From NCBI GenBank assembly GCA_963576475.1, contig OY754981.1, forward strand, positions 18,132,570 through 18,196,569: a stretch of 64,000 nt of DNA, read 5' to 3'. A program made the translations under genes and the position numbers. This document shows positions 33,119-45,300 of the stretch, piece by piece (the first letter of the stretch is position 1; the number at the start of each line of letters is the position of its first letter). The notes under the pieces are model-generated. The model did no database searches, was not told the DNA's origin, and saw only the letters and a list, made by a program, of their open reading frames with translations. Origin of the DNA: Molanna angustata. Its lineage: Eukaryota > Arthropoda > Insecta > Trichoptera > Molannidae.

Positions 33119-34171
33119 TTTTGGTAAATTACATTTTTATAAAAATTGTGTAAATTTGTTGTTGAAACATTTTTTTGTCCATCATTTGTTCATTATTAAA
33201 TATTTCTTTATTTAACCAGCAAATTATATTTTTGTGGATTGCTGATAAACATAATTGACATAAGTTTGCTTTTTGTTTTATTCTCCATCTTTAATTTATA
33301 CTGGTTTACACGGTCACATTAGAGTCTCCATTTTCATTTTACCATAGCATTTTACTCAAATTCAATAAAAATGCCAGTTTTTACTATTTATACCCATATC
33401 CAATAGAGTAATTAACCTTTGGTTACTTTGTCAAAATGGAATAATTTATTGAAAGATTGTATGTATAATATAATATATATTGGTACATTTAATGGAACTT
33501 TTCATTATACATACATTATATTTAAAATTCTAATATATATTATGTACCTAATTAAAAAACAATTTGCTTAGTGGAATTTGAAAAACATGCAATTATAAGA
33601 AATGTCTTTGTATTGTATTACTTATTTTAAAAATTTATTAATTTTGAATTCTGGCAATGAAGATTATATATTGAAGATTTATTTTTCCACAAATATTTGT
33701 GTTGAATATTTTTACGATATTCAAAAATTGATGATATTTTCTAAACGGCTAAATATGAATGGACTATAACATATTTTGATCAAGTTTCTGACAGGATGAA
33801 AGATGTGTATAATGTATATTAAAAATAATCAAAGAAGACAATGTAAACAAATTAAAATAATACAGTAAGCAATATATAATTTTAGACTACTATTTATACA
33901 AAATAATGGTAAAAATTATTACTGTATAATGACATATATGAAAAATTGTCCTAGGTTAAATGTAAAAAGAAAAATGTTTAGTTTGTCATTAATATTTTTA
34001 TTTAATTTTACTGAACTGTCTCACGTACGTTTGCTGATAATTCAGGATGCTTATTTTTCATTGTTTTTAAATATTATTCACTACTTGTGTATATATTTCT
34101 TTTGACACAATAGAGGCATAATAACCGAAAAGACAGATTATAAAGTAAATAACAATCAGAGCTACACAATC

Positions 34172-34469
34172 AGTGTCCGACCAAAGGTCAGATTTTGGCC
34201 GAAGCCGAATGTTTGACCCTAGCCGTGACCTTCAGCTGAAACGGAAGTTAGGACTACAATTAGGAATTTTTATAATAATATTGTATATAAACCATAAAGT
34301 TGTGGAATAATTGTTATACCTATTACTATGCCAAGGTTCAACTATTAAAACAATAGGTATAATTTAGCCAAATTAGTACAAGATATTCAGTTTTTAGTAG
34401 CGCTGACTGAAAACTTTAGCCAAAATTATTTCATAGCCTTAACCAAAGCTGAAGCTCTGGTCGGACACT
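34172..34469. mobile_element. Small inverted-repeat transposon (AGTGTCCGACC ends)
   Basis: AGTGTCCGACC at the left and GGTCGGACACT at the right are perfect complements, and subterminal GGCCGAAGCC/AGCTGAAG-type blocks recur. Length is 298 bp. Possibly hAT-derived; the target duplication is not clear. Confidence 0.55.
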
Positions 34470-35220
34470 ACATATAAATTATACAGAATATTTACTCCAT
34501 TTTACAATATGCATAGTAAGAATAGTTAATCTGATTTTAAATTATGTGTTGCTACAGTGATTACAGTTTTTATTACTTTAAAAGCTGACCATTTCTTGCA
34601 ATATATCATTTATTAGCCATGTTTAGGTTTTACTTTGAAAGTCGGCACCACAATTGCATTTTGATAGAATGTTGATTTTGACTTCTTTGAAATTTTAGGA
34701 TTGATTCATGGTTCACTCTATTTCCAGCCATCTCATATAAATTTGAAAAAAAAAATTGCTATAGTTTTGTTTCTAATTGGCTATATTTTGTCATATTCAT
34801 TATAAGTTCAAATTTTATGTCAATATTTTATTGAGTGCATATTGGATGTTTTAAACAGTCATTCAAGAAAAATGATATTGTATTATTTTATCGATTATTT
34901 GTGATTACTAATTCTATTTCTATGTGCATGTATTTTTACTTAAAACATCTATACTTATCTCAATCATTATCGTCTATAAATATTTTGATCCTGTAATTAT
35001 TTTCTGTACATGTAACTTTTTATTTTTTATTCTGAGACAGGATTAATCATGTTTGATAAATATTTTTAATCATGTTTGATTAAGTTCAACAGAAATAAAG
35101 TGAGGTTTTTTAGAGTGATCACGTTTGCCAACCAATGACAGTTAGTAATCGCTGTAGATACCAGGTTTCTCGGTTTCTCCTAGAAATATTTCTTGCTTCA
35201 TTTCTGTTAAGAAATAATTT

Positions 35221-35300
35221 GACCACCGTGGTATAGTAGTAAAATGGTATGGCTTCGGTGCCGGCATCTTGGTTTGATTTGACTGGAATTACTCACCACT
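35221..35300 (+). mobile_element. SINE family 3 head, diverged
   Basis: GACCACCGTGGTATAGTAGT, GGCTTCGGTGCCGGC and TTGGTTTGATTTGACTGG resemble the tRNA-like head of the 61.6-kb copy. It lies in the intergenic 3' region. Confidence 0.4.
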
Positions 35301-36028
35301 TGCACAAAGTGTAAGAAAGTGTAATTGCCATAATTTCAATAGATCATTTGTTTTTTAATTTTCTTTCATAGTGTGTTATTATTTTCATAGAATGTTAGAA
35401 AAATGTGTTGGTATTTTTTTATGATAATTCTTAAAAAAAAATAGATAACATTGTTAAACGAAATTGTAAGTGGTTCAAATTGAATGGTATCTTTTATAAT
35501 GGTTTTTAATCAACATTGTGTAGTGTAAGAAAAGAAGAATGTTTCTATCAAAATAATTTGTAATTAAAAATATTGTTCATATTTGAAAGGAAACTTATCT
35601 TTACAAAATATGTTGGCATGTCACATAAATATATTTTTATTCTTGATAACGAGAACAGTTTTAATCAGATAATAAATATTGTTTTTGTTTTATCTTTTGT
35701 CTTTTGAGTAAAAATGCAAAGGATGTAAAATAGTGATAAATGCGATAAAATTTACGCGCATTGCTTTTAGTGATTATATTTGCATATAATACAGTAAATA
35801 TATTTTCCATCCACTGTCGGAAGTTGAGCATTATATAGTGTTTCCATTAGCATAGAAATTTATGCATATTTTTAAGAATAATGTAAAACCTACAAATTTT
35901 ATTTCTTCTTAATCATAAATGGTTTTGTATATATTATATTGACTGTTTTTTTTCAATTTCACTTTTTCCTCATCTGTGATATCCACTAATAAATCTATTC
36001 AATTGTTATTTGTTATGTTGGTGACTGA

Positions 36029-36155
36029 ATTACATTAAGGTAAGTACAGTAGACCCTCCGTTATCCTGCGATTACATTAAGGTATGTACAGTAGACTCTC
36101 AGTTATCCTGCGATTACATTAAGGTAAGTACAGTAGACCCTCGGTTATCCTGCGT
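36029..36155. repeat. Tandem repeat, 3 units of 42 bp
   Basis: ATTACATTAAGGTAAGTACA followed by GTAGACCCTCCGTTATCCTGCG repeats three times with point changes. Confidence 0.8.
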
Positions 36156-36605
36156 TGTCTAATTAAACAGGTTGCAACTTGTTTGGTCATCATGACTTAT
36201 TGCATGCTGTGTATTGTCTCCATTTGTTTTCCGTAATTTGTCAGATTGCAAAGTACTTCTCTTTCAGATATTCCAGACTACAAAGGTTAATCATCCTTAT
36301 TTATCTTTGCATTGGTAAGTGTTGTCAGATGTAAGAAACTTAGCTTTGTCAAATGTGACTACATAATGCTAAGTTAAATTAATTCTGTAGTAAAATTTGA
36401 GGTTAGCATTTTTTGACACCCCAAAAACAATAAAATAAGATTTAAATTTATAAAATCGCCAGATTGTCAACTATGCAAATTTACCAACACAAAAATATGA
36501 AGATGTTGATTCAAGGGGTCGATGGCACCATTCTATAGTTTGACAAATTGTATAATCTGACATTGGCATGCAAAACATTTGTTGGATTACTGGAGGTCTA
36601 TTGTT
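36048..36605. mobile_element. Possible pogo/Tigger-like MITE
   Basis: CAGTAGACCCTCCGTTATCC at the left and GGATTACTGGAGGTCTATTG at the right are imperfect complements and resemble Tigger/pogo ends. The left end is tandemly triplicated (36029-36155). Confidence 0.4.
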
Positions 36606-36639
36606 ATTCATTAATATCCTATTAGTAAGTATACATTTA

Positions 36640-37465
36640 AGGCCTCTGCATACGGGACGGGGTTAGGACGTGGATGGGACAGAGACGGAATGTGGTGTTA
36701 TGAAACCAAGTAGGGGTGTTTAATTAGCATATGCACTGCGACAGTGATGTGAAATTGACGAACTAGTGTTGTGAACAAACAAGGAAAGATGGATTTTTCC
36801 AGATTTTTCATTTAAGGAATTTGAATTAGTTGCTGTTGCTTTAGATCTGCCACCAATTGGCCATTGGTTATATATGTGGCTCTGAACGAAGTCGATTTGC
36901 AGATGACATTATTAACATTGTTTCCTGGGATCTTTTTTCAAAACCAAATGTGATCTATTATGATTGACTTGAAATAATAATTAAAAGTACCTACGTATAT
37001 TAAAAAAGAAGAGTTAACTCGTTATTGTGCTATTGAATAAACTGATTCATGATGACTGTTTTAATTATAACTTTTCGAAGAATAATCGAATTGGACAATG
37101 TGGTAAAAATTTATCACTGAACATGCATAGAAAAAATCTGACTGGGGCTGGATTACAATCCCTACTTAAATCAAAATACTCCACAGAAAATTTTTATATT
37201 TTGTGTTTAAATACTTTGGGTGTGCAAAACTAGACAAGACTTGATATGATTGTACAAATTCTATTTATCATCCATTTTGACTAGTTTGATAAAACACAAC
37301 AGGTACTCCGGAGCGACTGCATTGCTGTGCATACGCAGCGGCACATGGACGGGACGTTGTCAACGTACCATATGCTCTTTCGTATACATTTTATATGAAA
37401 CAATGTTTCAAAATATTCACATATCGTTCCATCCGGGTTAAAAAACGTTATGTATGCAGCGACCT
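36640..37465. mobile_element. Harbinger-like element, 826 bp, TTA target duplication
   Basis: The ends AGGCCTCTGCATAC and GTATGCAGCGACCT are imperfect inverted repeats, each flanked by TTA (36637-36639, 37466-37468). The interior has only short frames with no recognisable transposase. Confidence 0.5.
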
Positions 37466-38844
37466 TTATTTTGTCTTGGGGCTGGAAAACCTGGTTGGTA
37501 GGGAATAAATATCAGAATAGAAGGAAAAGAGGAAAAAAAAGACAACTATGTTTACCCATATTTTCTTTATTTAGAATTCTTCCTACAAAAACTATGTTTT
37601 TCATTAGTAAACAAAATACTTAATCTACATTGTGAAATTCTAAGTGGTTAATAACTTTCTTTTAAAAGAAGATAAATCCACTGTAAATTATGCAACATAT
37701 TGTGTTTAATGTAAAAACATTTTATGTAGGGGATACAAAAATCATTATTTGCCTTTCATAGTTGTATAATATAATCGACAAATTTCTGAAGAGGAATTTG
37801 AATGGATTGGATAAACCTAATATTTCAAACAATACAAAGGATGTCTCATTGTTATTTTAAAATTGTGAGTCAGACATATAAATGTTCAAAACATTTCTAA
37901 TATTATATATTTTTATAATATTCTCTATTTTAAATCAACAAAATTAAATAATAAACCCGTGTAGATTTCTTTTAACCTTAAGTCATTTTCTTTTTTAAAA
38001 TTTAAAGCAATACCTTGGAAGTACAGTTTTTTCATAAAATTTACATCTCTTGCTGATAAATAATTTTAAGACACGACAGAAAAATAGAAGATAGGCATAA
38101 AAAAATTACCATATTATTTATTATGTCCAAATGTTGTAAGAAAATGAATCTAGAGACGATAATAGTTGAAGGAAAGTTCAAATGAATGGTGAAAAAACTC
38201 GTAATTCTAAGTTGCCTACTTTGTACTGTTACGATAAATACTTTATGTAAAGAAGTATAAAATTATTTTTGTATGTAATATTCACCTACTAAATTGTGGT
38301 ATATAAATAATTTTAAAATGTATTATGTTTGAACCATAAATCATATTAAACAATCATTAAATATAATATGTAAATATATTTAAGTGGCAGTGACTTTTAA
38401 AACAATCCTTATAAAACTTGTGCTGGAATTAAGGACATAGTCACATTATCAAAAACAAAGCATTAATAATAAGGTCTATATTATGCTTAAGTCTTATTAG
38501 GTATTGTTAATTGTATGATTTAAGGCCACACTTATACCATGTATCTTAATGTAGTACACACATACATACATCCTAAATTTATAGCAAATCAATTTTATAA
38601 TAAAAAATAATATATTGCGTTAAATAACAAAATATGTATAATGATCATTATTTAACCAATCTGCTATAAATCGACACATCATTTTAATACATTACTACTA
38701 CTAAATAATTAAATTATAGGAAAAATTTAGATTACAAACTTACTTACAGTACACATATTCATTTTGAAATGTATTAATTCATTATTTTATAATAAATAAA
38801 TTATTTTTGATTGGGTAGCAAATTGTCATATTGAATAATAATAA

Positions 38845-39020
38845 TAAACACTTCCTTGCACCCTGTAGTAATGATTTTATTGCCAAGTGGCAATTTCTTC
38901 AAACTGGTCAGTGTTTCCAGCCCAGAGAAGCATGAATTGTGTGAGAAATAATTTTAAATATATTTCTTCTCTGTTGGGGATCGAATCCAGGACTTCTGCA
39001 TAGAAGCTAAATGATTGACT
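38845..39020 (-). mobile_element. SINE family 3
   Basis: CACTTCCTTGCACCCTGTAG, TTTATTGCCAAGTGGCAATT, CAGTGTTTCCAGCCCAGAGA and then a minus-strand tRNA-like head (GGATCGAATCCAGGACTTCT). It matches the copy at 61.6 kb and a partial copy at about 17,848-17,950. Confidence 0.6.
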
Positions 39021-40360
39021 ACTATGAAAGGGAATTTAAAAATATATTTTTTTGTAAAACAGTTTATTTGTTCAAAGCATAAAAAATATGAATATATGTA
39101 CTGTGAGTAATTTGAAAAGTTATATTCATTAAAATCCTTTTACATCATCTGCTCAAGTTTGTTTTTACTCACACACTTCTTAAATAAATCAACTAAATAT
39201 ATTATAAAATTTTTAACAATATTCTAGATTTTCCATCCGTTGATTGTTTTGAAAATCCAGATAACATAATGCAATATAAATTGGCGAAAATTTCACAGAA
39301 ATTTTTAATAGTATAAACTGTCCCCTTGATATTGATTAAACACAAAAAAGACCTAGAGCCAATTAACAATTTATACGAGCGTTTGTATCAAAAATAATTT
39401 TTGTTTTAACTTTTACGTACCAAAAACCTTTTGAATAGTATTTTGAATCAATGATTTATGAGGGACAGTTATATTACGAACTCTATCTAAATTTAATTTA
39501 CTAACTAAAATTCACAACACAGACACGTAAGAAAAATATATATGCATCTATATAATAATTACTATATATATACACATAAATGTAGAATATTCATAATAAA
39601 TTCAATAGGTACTGTGATAAGTTATCGATATTTTTTTAGAAATACTAATCAATAACTTCTTTGTAAATAACAAGTAAATACATACTAATATAATAATTGG
39701 CTTTTTCATAGAAAAAACAACTCTTCCATTACACTTATGAAAAATTTATCTGTGGTACATCATTTTAGAGTATGGCAACGATATTTTAAATTTATTATTT
39801 GAAAATAATGTTGACAGTCTTGTCCGAGTAAACATAAAAAATATAGAAATGATTTACAAATTTCTAATTGATGAATTAAAATTGACATGACTAGAAATAC
39901 AAAATGAAAATACAAATGAGTGTATCCAAAGCAATATACCACAGATAAAAATACATATGAACATCAATAAATAAGGAACAATATACATGTTCCTTCAAAG
40001 GTACATAAAAATACTTGTGTCAAATAAATAAAATGTCACCAACTAAAAACATTCAAAGATAGATATATAATAAAACAATATTTACTATGTCTTAAGAGTA
40101 AATAAATGGCAAAATTTATATTCTATGACTAACAAACTCGGTATAGAAAATATCTTTCAAAAAACTAATGATCATGCAATAATAAGTGTTATGTAATAAT
40201 ACACTTGCATTCATGATTGATAATAATTGTAACACTTAAAACAATGTTATAATTAATTAAATTCAAATTTGCCTCTTAATTTCTTCATGTTACTATGATT
40301 CGTTTTTTGATATATACAAATATAAATGCGTTTTTCTACAGTGGTGTAATTTACTATTTA

Positions 40361-40565
40361 CTATTACTTCTCGGGCAACTAACAGGTACTATGCCAAATA
40401 TTAATTTAACATGCACCCAATAACAAGTTGCCACATTCTGGAGACTTACGATATTAATCGTCTCACAGATCCAGACTGAAAACACAATTAAAAACTGTGT
40501 CTCCACCGGGAATCGAACCCGGGACCTTTGGATCAGCAGTCAGATACCCAACCAACTGAGCATTA
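40361..40565 (-). mobile_element. tRNA-derived SINE (family 1), full-length
   Basis: This is the cleanest copy: GCAACTAACAGGTACTATGC, GCACCCAATAACAAGTTGCC, then on the minus strand a tRNA-like head with GCTCAGTTGGTTGGGTATCT and GGTTCGATTCCCGG. Confidence 0.65.
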
Positions 40566-40860
40566 TAGAATAATAATAAAACTATAGAATACTCATTCCC
40601 ATACAATACAATTTTATTGGACGGCTCGTGTCAATATATGTATGACTCTGCTGGTAGACATTGTTCGTATAGTACTACTCGTTATGACTGCGTAAATAAT
40701 TTTGCAAGCAGTATAAAAATTCCCTATTTGAGGAATGTATCACGCAGACGACCAAATGATTACTGAATGCTCGTAGCAAAATTTTGACCAAATTAAGTCA
40801 ACATAAAGCAGTTGCGTTTACTACAGGCTAAAGAGTATTCTATACTGTTATTATTCTATA
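40564..40860. mobile_element. MITE with TATAGAATAATAATA ends
   Basis: The left TATAGAATAATAATAAAACT then ATAGAATACTC is mirrored by GAGTATTCTATACTGTTATTATTCTATA at the right. It is ~297 bp and directly follows the tRNA-like end of a SINE, which it probably targeted. Confidence 0.5.
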
Positions 40861-42068
40861 GTAGGTGCATGCAATCTTGACAGGAATATGGTGCTTATTC
40901 TTGTTTTTTTTTTATATATATATTTCAACATAAATGGACTGCATTTATAAAAAGGGTCATTTGTATTTTTTTTTTTGGAGAAATTTAGATTTATAACAAG
41001 TTAGTGAATTATTTCTATTCAAATGCAAATATAATTTAGTATTTGCAAATTAATGTGCCTTTGACCTTTTACACCACTGTGAAGTTACAACTATTTGAAA
41101 TAAGTAACTGGCTTCATATTATAAAACTAGAAATCAAGCAATACCTTGCTTCATACTTCCATTCAAATTCCATTATATTGATTATCTCTCTAGATATAAA
41201 AATTACTATAATGTGTAAAATCATAAGAGCATATCAATAAATAAGTTTCTTTAATGATAACCAATAAAATATGTTTGAAAAAACAATACTTTAATATAGG
41301 GACTACATTATAAATATGAACATACAAACGTAATTCATAAAAGGTAATAAAATAATTTGTAACATAGCCAAGAAATAACTCAAAATGAAGCTTATATTTC
41401 TGATTAAAGTCAAGCTTCCTCCATTGGGTCTTTTGACATTATATTCATATAATAATAGTCACAAAGGATTCAATTGGAATCAGATACTGTCTTAAAGCAT
41501 TAAAGCTTGATTTTTATACATTAGTTATTTTATTATATTTAATTTTTTTGTCCCATATGCAGATATTGGGATCATACATAAGATATAAAGACATTATAAA
41601 ATAACAAACACATAGTTAAGCAAATTTATATTTGAGATGACATACTCTGTTCCTAATTTTCAAGATGTAATGAAAATTTCAATAGATTTTTCTTTTCTCC
41701 GATATCCATACAAAAATGTTTTAAAGAAACATTGTCGCCTTTCCACAAATCTTTCTGGATGTAACAATATTTTAAATTTCAAAGAAATTATGTCAAGTCC
41801 TAGTTGTTTCCATGGACATTTGTTATTCTAAAATGAATTAATAATACCTACATTCAGGTAATCACTAAACAAAAATCTATGATGGTCATAACATTTTGGT
41901 ATAGTGATTTTTTGGTGACAAATTCATTTTGTGCACACATATTACAAAAAATGGTAAAAACTCAAGAAACAAAAAAACACATATAACACAAATAAAAATG
42001 AATTAAACAATTTGTATTCAGATCAAATAAATATTAACGATAAGAAATGAAAGGAAAACCTGATTGTG

Positions 42069-42327
42069 TTAAACGGGAGGTGGTCCCTTGGTATACCTAA
42101 GTTGTGGTGTGAATCCAGAGCTGATGTTGTTGACTGCGTCACAGCACCTGGGGCCTCCAAGGAGACAGGCACAGAGGAGGGCCAGCAGACATATCTGGAA
42201 GGGCAGAGTGCACCAAGCCCAACGACGACCTCTATTGCTGGAACTTCCACAGCTCTTGGAGGGGTCAGTTTCGGGATCGTCGGGAGATGTCGCTTGTTGA
42301 GATGAAACGGAAGGACGTTGTACTCCA
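42069..42327 (-). CDS. Msp300: Msp300 last exon: KASH domain
   Basis: The acceptor TTTCTTTCAG (minus strand) opens the exon. The translation runs from a Ser/Pro/Asp-rich linker into RGRRW, a hydrophobic segment of about 18 residues (LPFQICLLALLCACLLGG) and a ~27-residue lumenal tail ending PPPV then TAA at 42071-42069. The tail FTPQLRYTKGPPP is nearly diagnostic of nesprin KASH peptides. It is an outer-nuclear-membrane, tail-anchored end. Confidence 0.93.
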
Positions 42328-45300
42328 CTGAAAGAAAAAATATTTCATTTAAGACCGTATTGGCCGATTTAATAGCTTCATGAAATATTAATTACATGTA
42401 CTGTTATGACAAAAAGTATTATATATAAAGTCAAAAATTTGTAATAATACCGGATCACAGCACATTATAATTATTATTATTATTTATTAGCTTGTTTTTT
42501 CTATAACTGTTTTTATTAATTTCTTGATAGGAGGATGAAAATATGAATTGTAATAATTAACCAATAGTGCCGTTTGATGAAAAAAGATTTAAAAGAGTTT
42601 ATTTCCAAACATTTTTTTTTATTGGGAAAACAGCAACACATAGGTTTACAATAAATTACAGAATCAATCAAAAAAACATACCTTGAAAATGAGAGTCTAG
42701 AAGCAACACTATTCCATTGAGCTTTGTCCAAGTGTCCTGCACTAGCAACACCACCAGCTGTGCGGACAATAAGTTCTCTACAGGCTGTTTGAAGAGTGCG
42801 TAGTTCTAATTCTGCTTGCTCCATCCTCTGAAATTAAAGAAATATTTTTTTGTTAATACTACAAGATCCAAAAAATAAAATACATAATTCCTTCCTGTTG
42901 TGTTTGTAAAGTTTTGCATGGTCTGTTAAAATATTAAATATTTGTAGAGAAATTGGAAATAAATTATGGTCACAAAACTGTCACAAATGACAAGTAATTT
43001 AAATAAAATATGAACAAATTAACGTAAAAATGTATACAGATATTCAATTAACATTTCATTGAAGGTTACCTTTGCCATATTTTTGAGAAGTTTACTGCCT
43101 GGTGCAAGAACACTTTCCATAGCCCTGGCTGAAGCTCTTAATTCTGCCAAGCGGCGTTCTCTCTCTGACAGTTCTTGTTCACATCCAGAATCAGAAAGAC
43201 CACTGTCAGATAAAGAACCGCATTCTCCTTTCTGGAAAGAAAATAAATATTGATGTTGAACTAATTATTCAGTAGAATCTGCTAATTTAATCTAATATAG
43301 AAATCAGGCAAGTGACACTGTTTTTATTTATATCAGGGACATTCATTTCGATAGTTTGGAAGATTCCAATTAAATTGATTTATAAATTGGATTGTAAGAA
43401 AAAAAAATTAAAATATGTTAGATAGAAACTCAAATTATGAACTTGAGTCTTGGTCTTTCCTTTCTCTCTATCACAAGCCTTTCTCGTCCATCCTCGTACT
43501 GCGATGGGAAGAGAAGACTGCCATTAAAATGATTCAAAATGTAAAAAATCAAAAATTGTAACATACCTGGTTGTTAGCTTCCGATAAGAGTGTAGCAAGT
43601 TGAGTGACGTGTGGTGCAACTCTGGCCGGATCCCCAGCGGCCAAAGCAGCCTCTATGAGTCTCACCGTGTCGCAATCTCCACGTAGAGCGCCTCGCAGCT
43701 CGGCCATACCGTGCTCCCAACTCTTCCATGCTTCCAGAGCACTCTCCAATGATGTTAATTCTGTGTTTGTGCTGAAAATACAAAAAAATATTAAAACATA
43801 TCGGTTTATTTCAAAACGAGTGGATAGTGGCCATCGCAAAATTCTACACTATATTAAATAAAATATGCTTTTTTCATCTTAAAAGTTTTAACAGATGAAA
43901 TAAATGATAAATTATGACAAAACTAATGTTCTAAGTTAATGCATTTTATAAATATGAAATAAAATTTCATAGCACGTCATATGGCATAATCAGGGTGAAA
44001 CAAATAGTATGCACTTATGATATCTGTAAATATAGGAAATATGGGTGTACAGATGGGTGGTGGCAGAGCTGTTAGCACACTGGGTTTGTAATACTGTGGT
44101 CACAAGTTTTAATCTTGCTACGACCCATTTCATTCACCTATAGCACAAGCATTTATGCTTAATTTAGGGATTGTATGAGAATATAATATATGTACTTGCT
44201 ACAAGGACATATTCATTCTATTTAAAAAAAATAACAAACATTTTAGAAACTTTTTATTATATTAAATACCTTTCAAATGATTCATCCCAGATCCTATATA
44301 GTTCAGTAACTTGTTCCTTGAGATTGTGACATAAAGTATCTGAGATGCAGTTCCCTGATGATGTGGTGAATCCAACTTCAGATAGCAGTCGATGTACAGC
44401 CACATTTAGTTTCAACATTGATGTCTTCTGTTCATTGAGGGTTGTCAATTTGGCCTGAGGAAATAATTATATCAAGTTTAAATAAAAATAATATATCAAA
44501 ATATTCCAATAATTAATGAAGAGAATTATTGATCAATTTCACAGAAACAATTGAGCACATTATAACAGAGGGGCAAGTCTGGTCTGACCGGCGAAATCAA
44601 AACCCTCGTGATTATCCATATCATGGATATAATTAATTATCATACGGAGTTCTATGACATCTAAAAATATTGTAGAACTTCATATAATAATTATATCCAT
44701 GATGTGGGTAATCGTGAGGGTTTTGATTTCGCCGTTTGGACCAGACTTGCCCCCCTGGTTGTTCTTCACTCACATAATCTGAAGGCGCTTTTGGGCATAA
44801 TCGATAGCGAATTTTGTTTTTAAAGAATTTTCCATTACACTAAAATAAAATAATATATCTATAACTTATGCTGTAAATATTTTTAAACAAAAATTTATTT
44901 CTCTTGATTTCAGTACTGTACCATTTTTACTTAAGAGACCACGTTGCTCGGGTTGTTTGGAAGAAATTGTCTTATAAACCCGCCATTGTGCAATTGTATA
45001 TAAAGTTTATAAACAAATATTGCCACGTTTTTGATTTATATGTAAATTCTATTCACAACGAATAACATAATTAATATTTTCAGAGTAAACTTTAGAGCAC
45101 ATTTTTACACAATTTTATTGAATAAAAAAATCACATTGTTTGAAGTTATTTGTTTAAATTATTTTTTTGAGGTATGTAAGAGACAATATTCCAATTAATC
45201 ATAGGTAGGTATATGAATATAAAATAGATGAATAAAGATAATACACTAATTACCCTTAATATAAAATAGATGAATAAAGATAATACACTAATTACCCTTA

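Larger units (their letters stand above)
31618..36028. other. T-rich non-coding DNA: probable woc 3' UTR and intergenic DNA
   Basis: No coding sequence is seen. The plus strand is T-rich, as in woc introns. Several AATAAA signals (about 31,700, 32,282, 35,088) could end woc transcripts. It holds the palindrome at 32.9 kb and the small transposon at 34.2 kb. Confidence 0.45.
37470..42068. other. A-rich non-coding DNA: probable Msp300 3' UTR and intergenic DNA
   Basis: No coding sequence is seen. The plus strand turns A-rich, as expected for a minus-strand transcript. SINE copies at 38.9 and 40.4 kb and a MITE at 40.6 kb interrupt it. The polyadenylation site is not determined. Confidence 0.45.

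Noticed and set aside
44774..44839. A 66-nt segment with splice sites between two Msp300 exons (minus strand), phase 0 at both ends
   Set aside because: In the frame required it gives a Cys/Arg/Tyr-rich peptide unlike a spectrin helix, and the helical-looking alternative frame does not connect. Direct joining of the flanking exons gives one continuous helix. It could still be a rare alternative exon.
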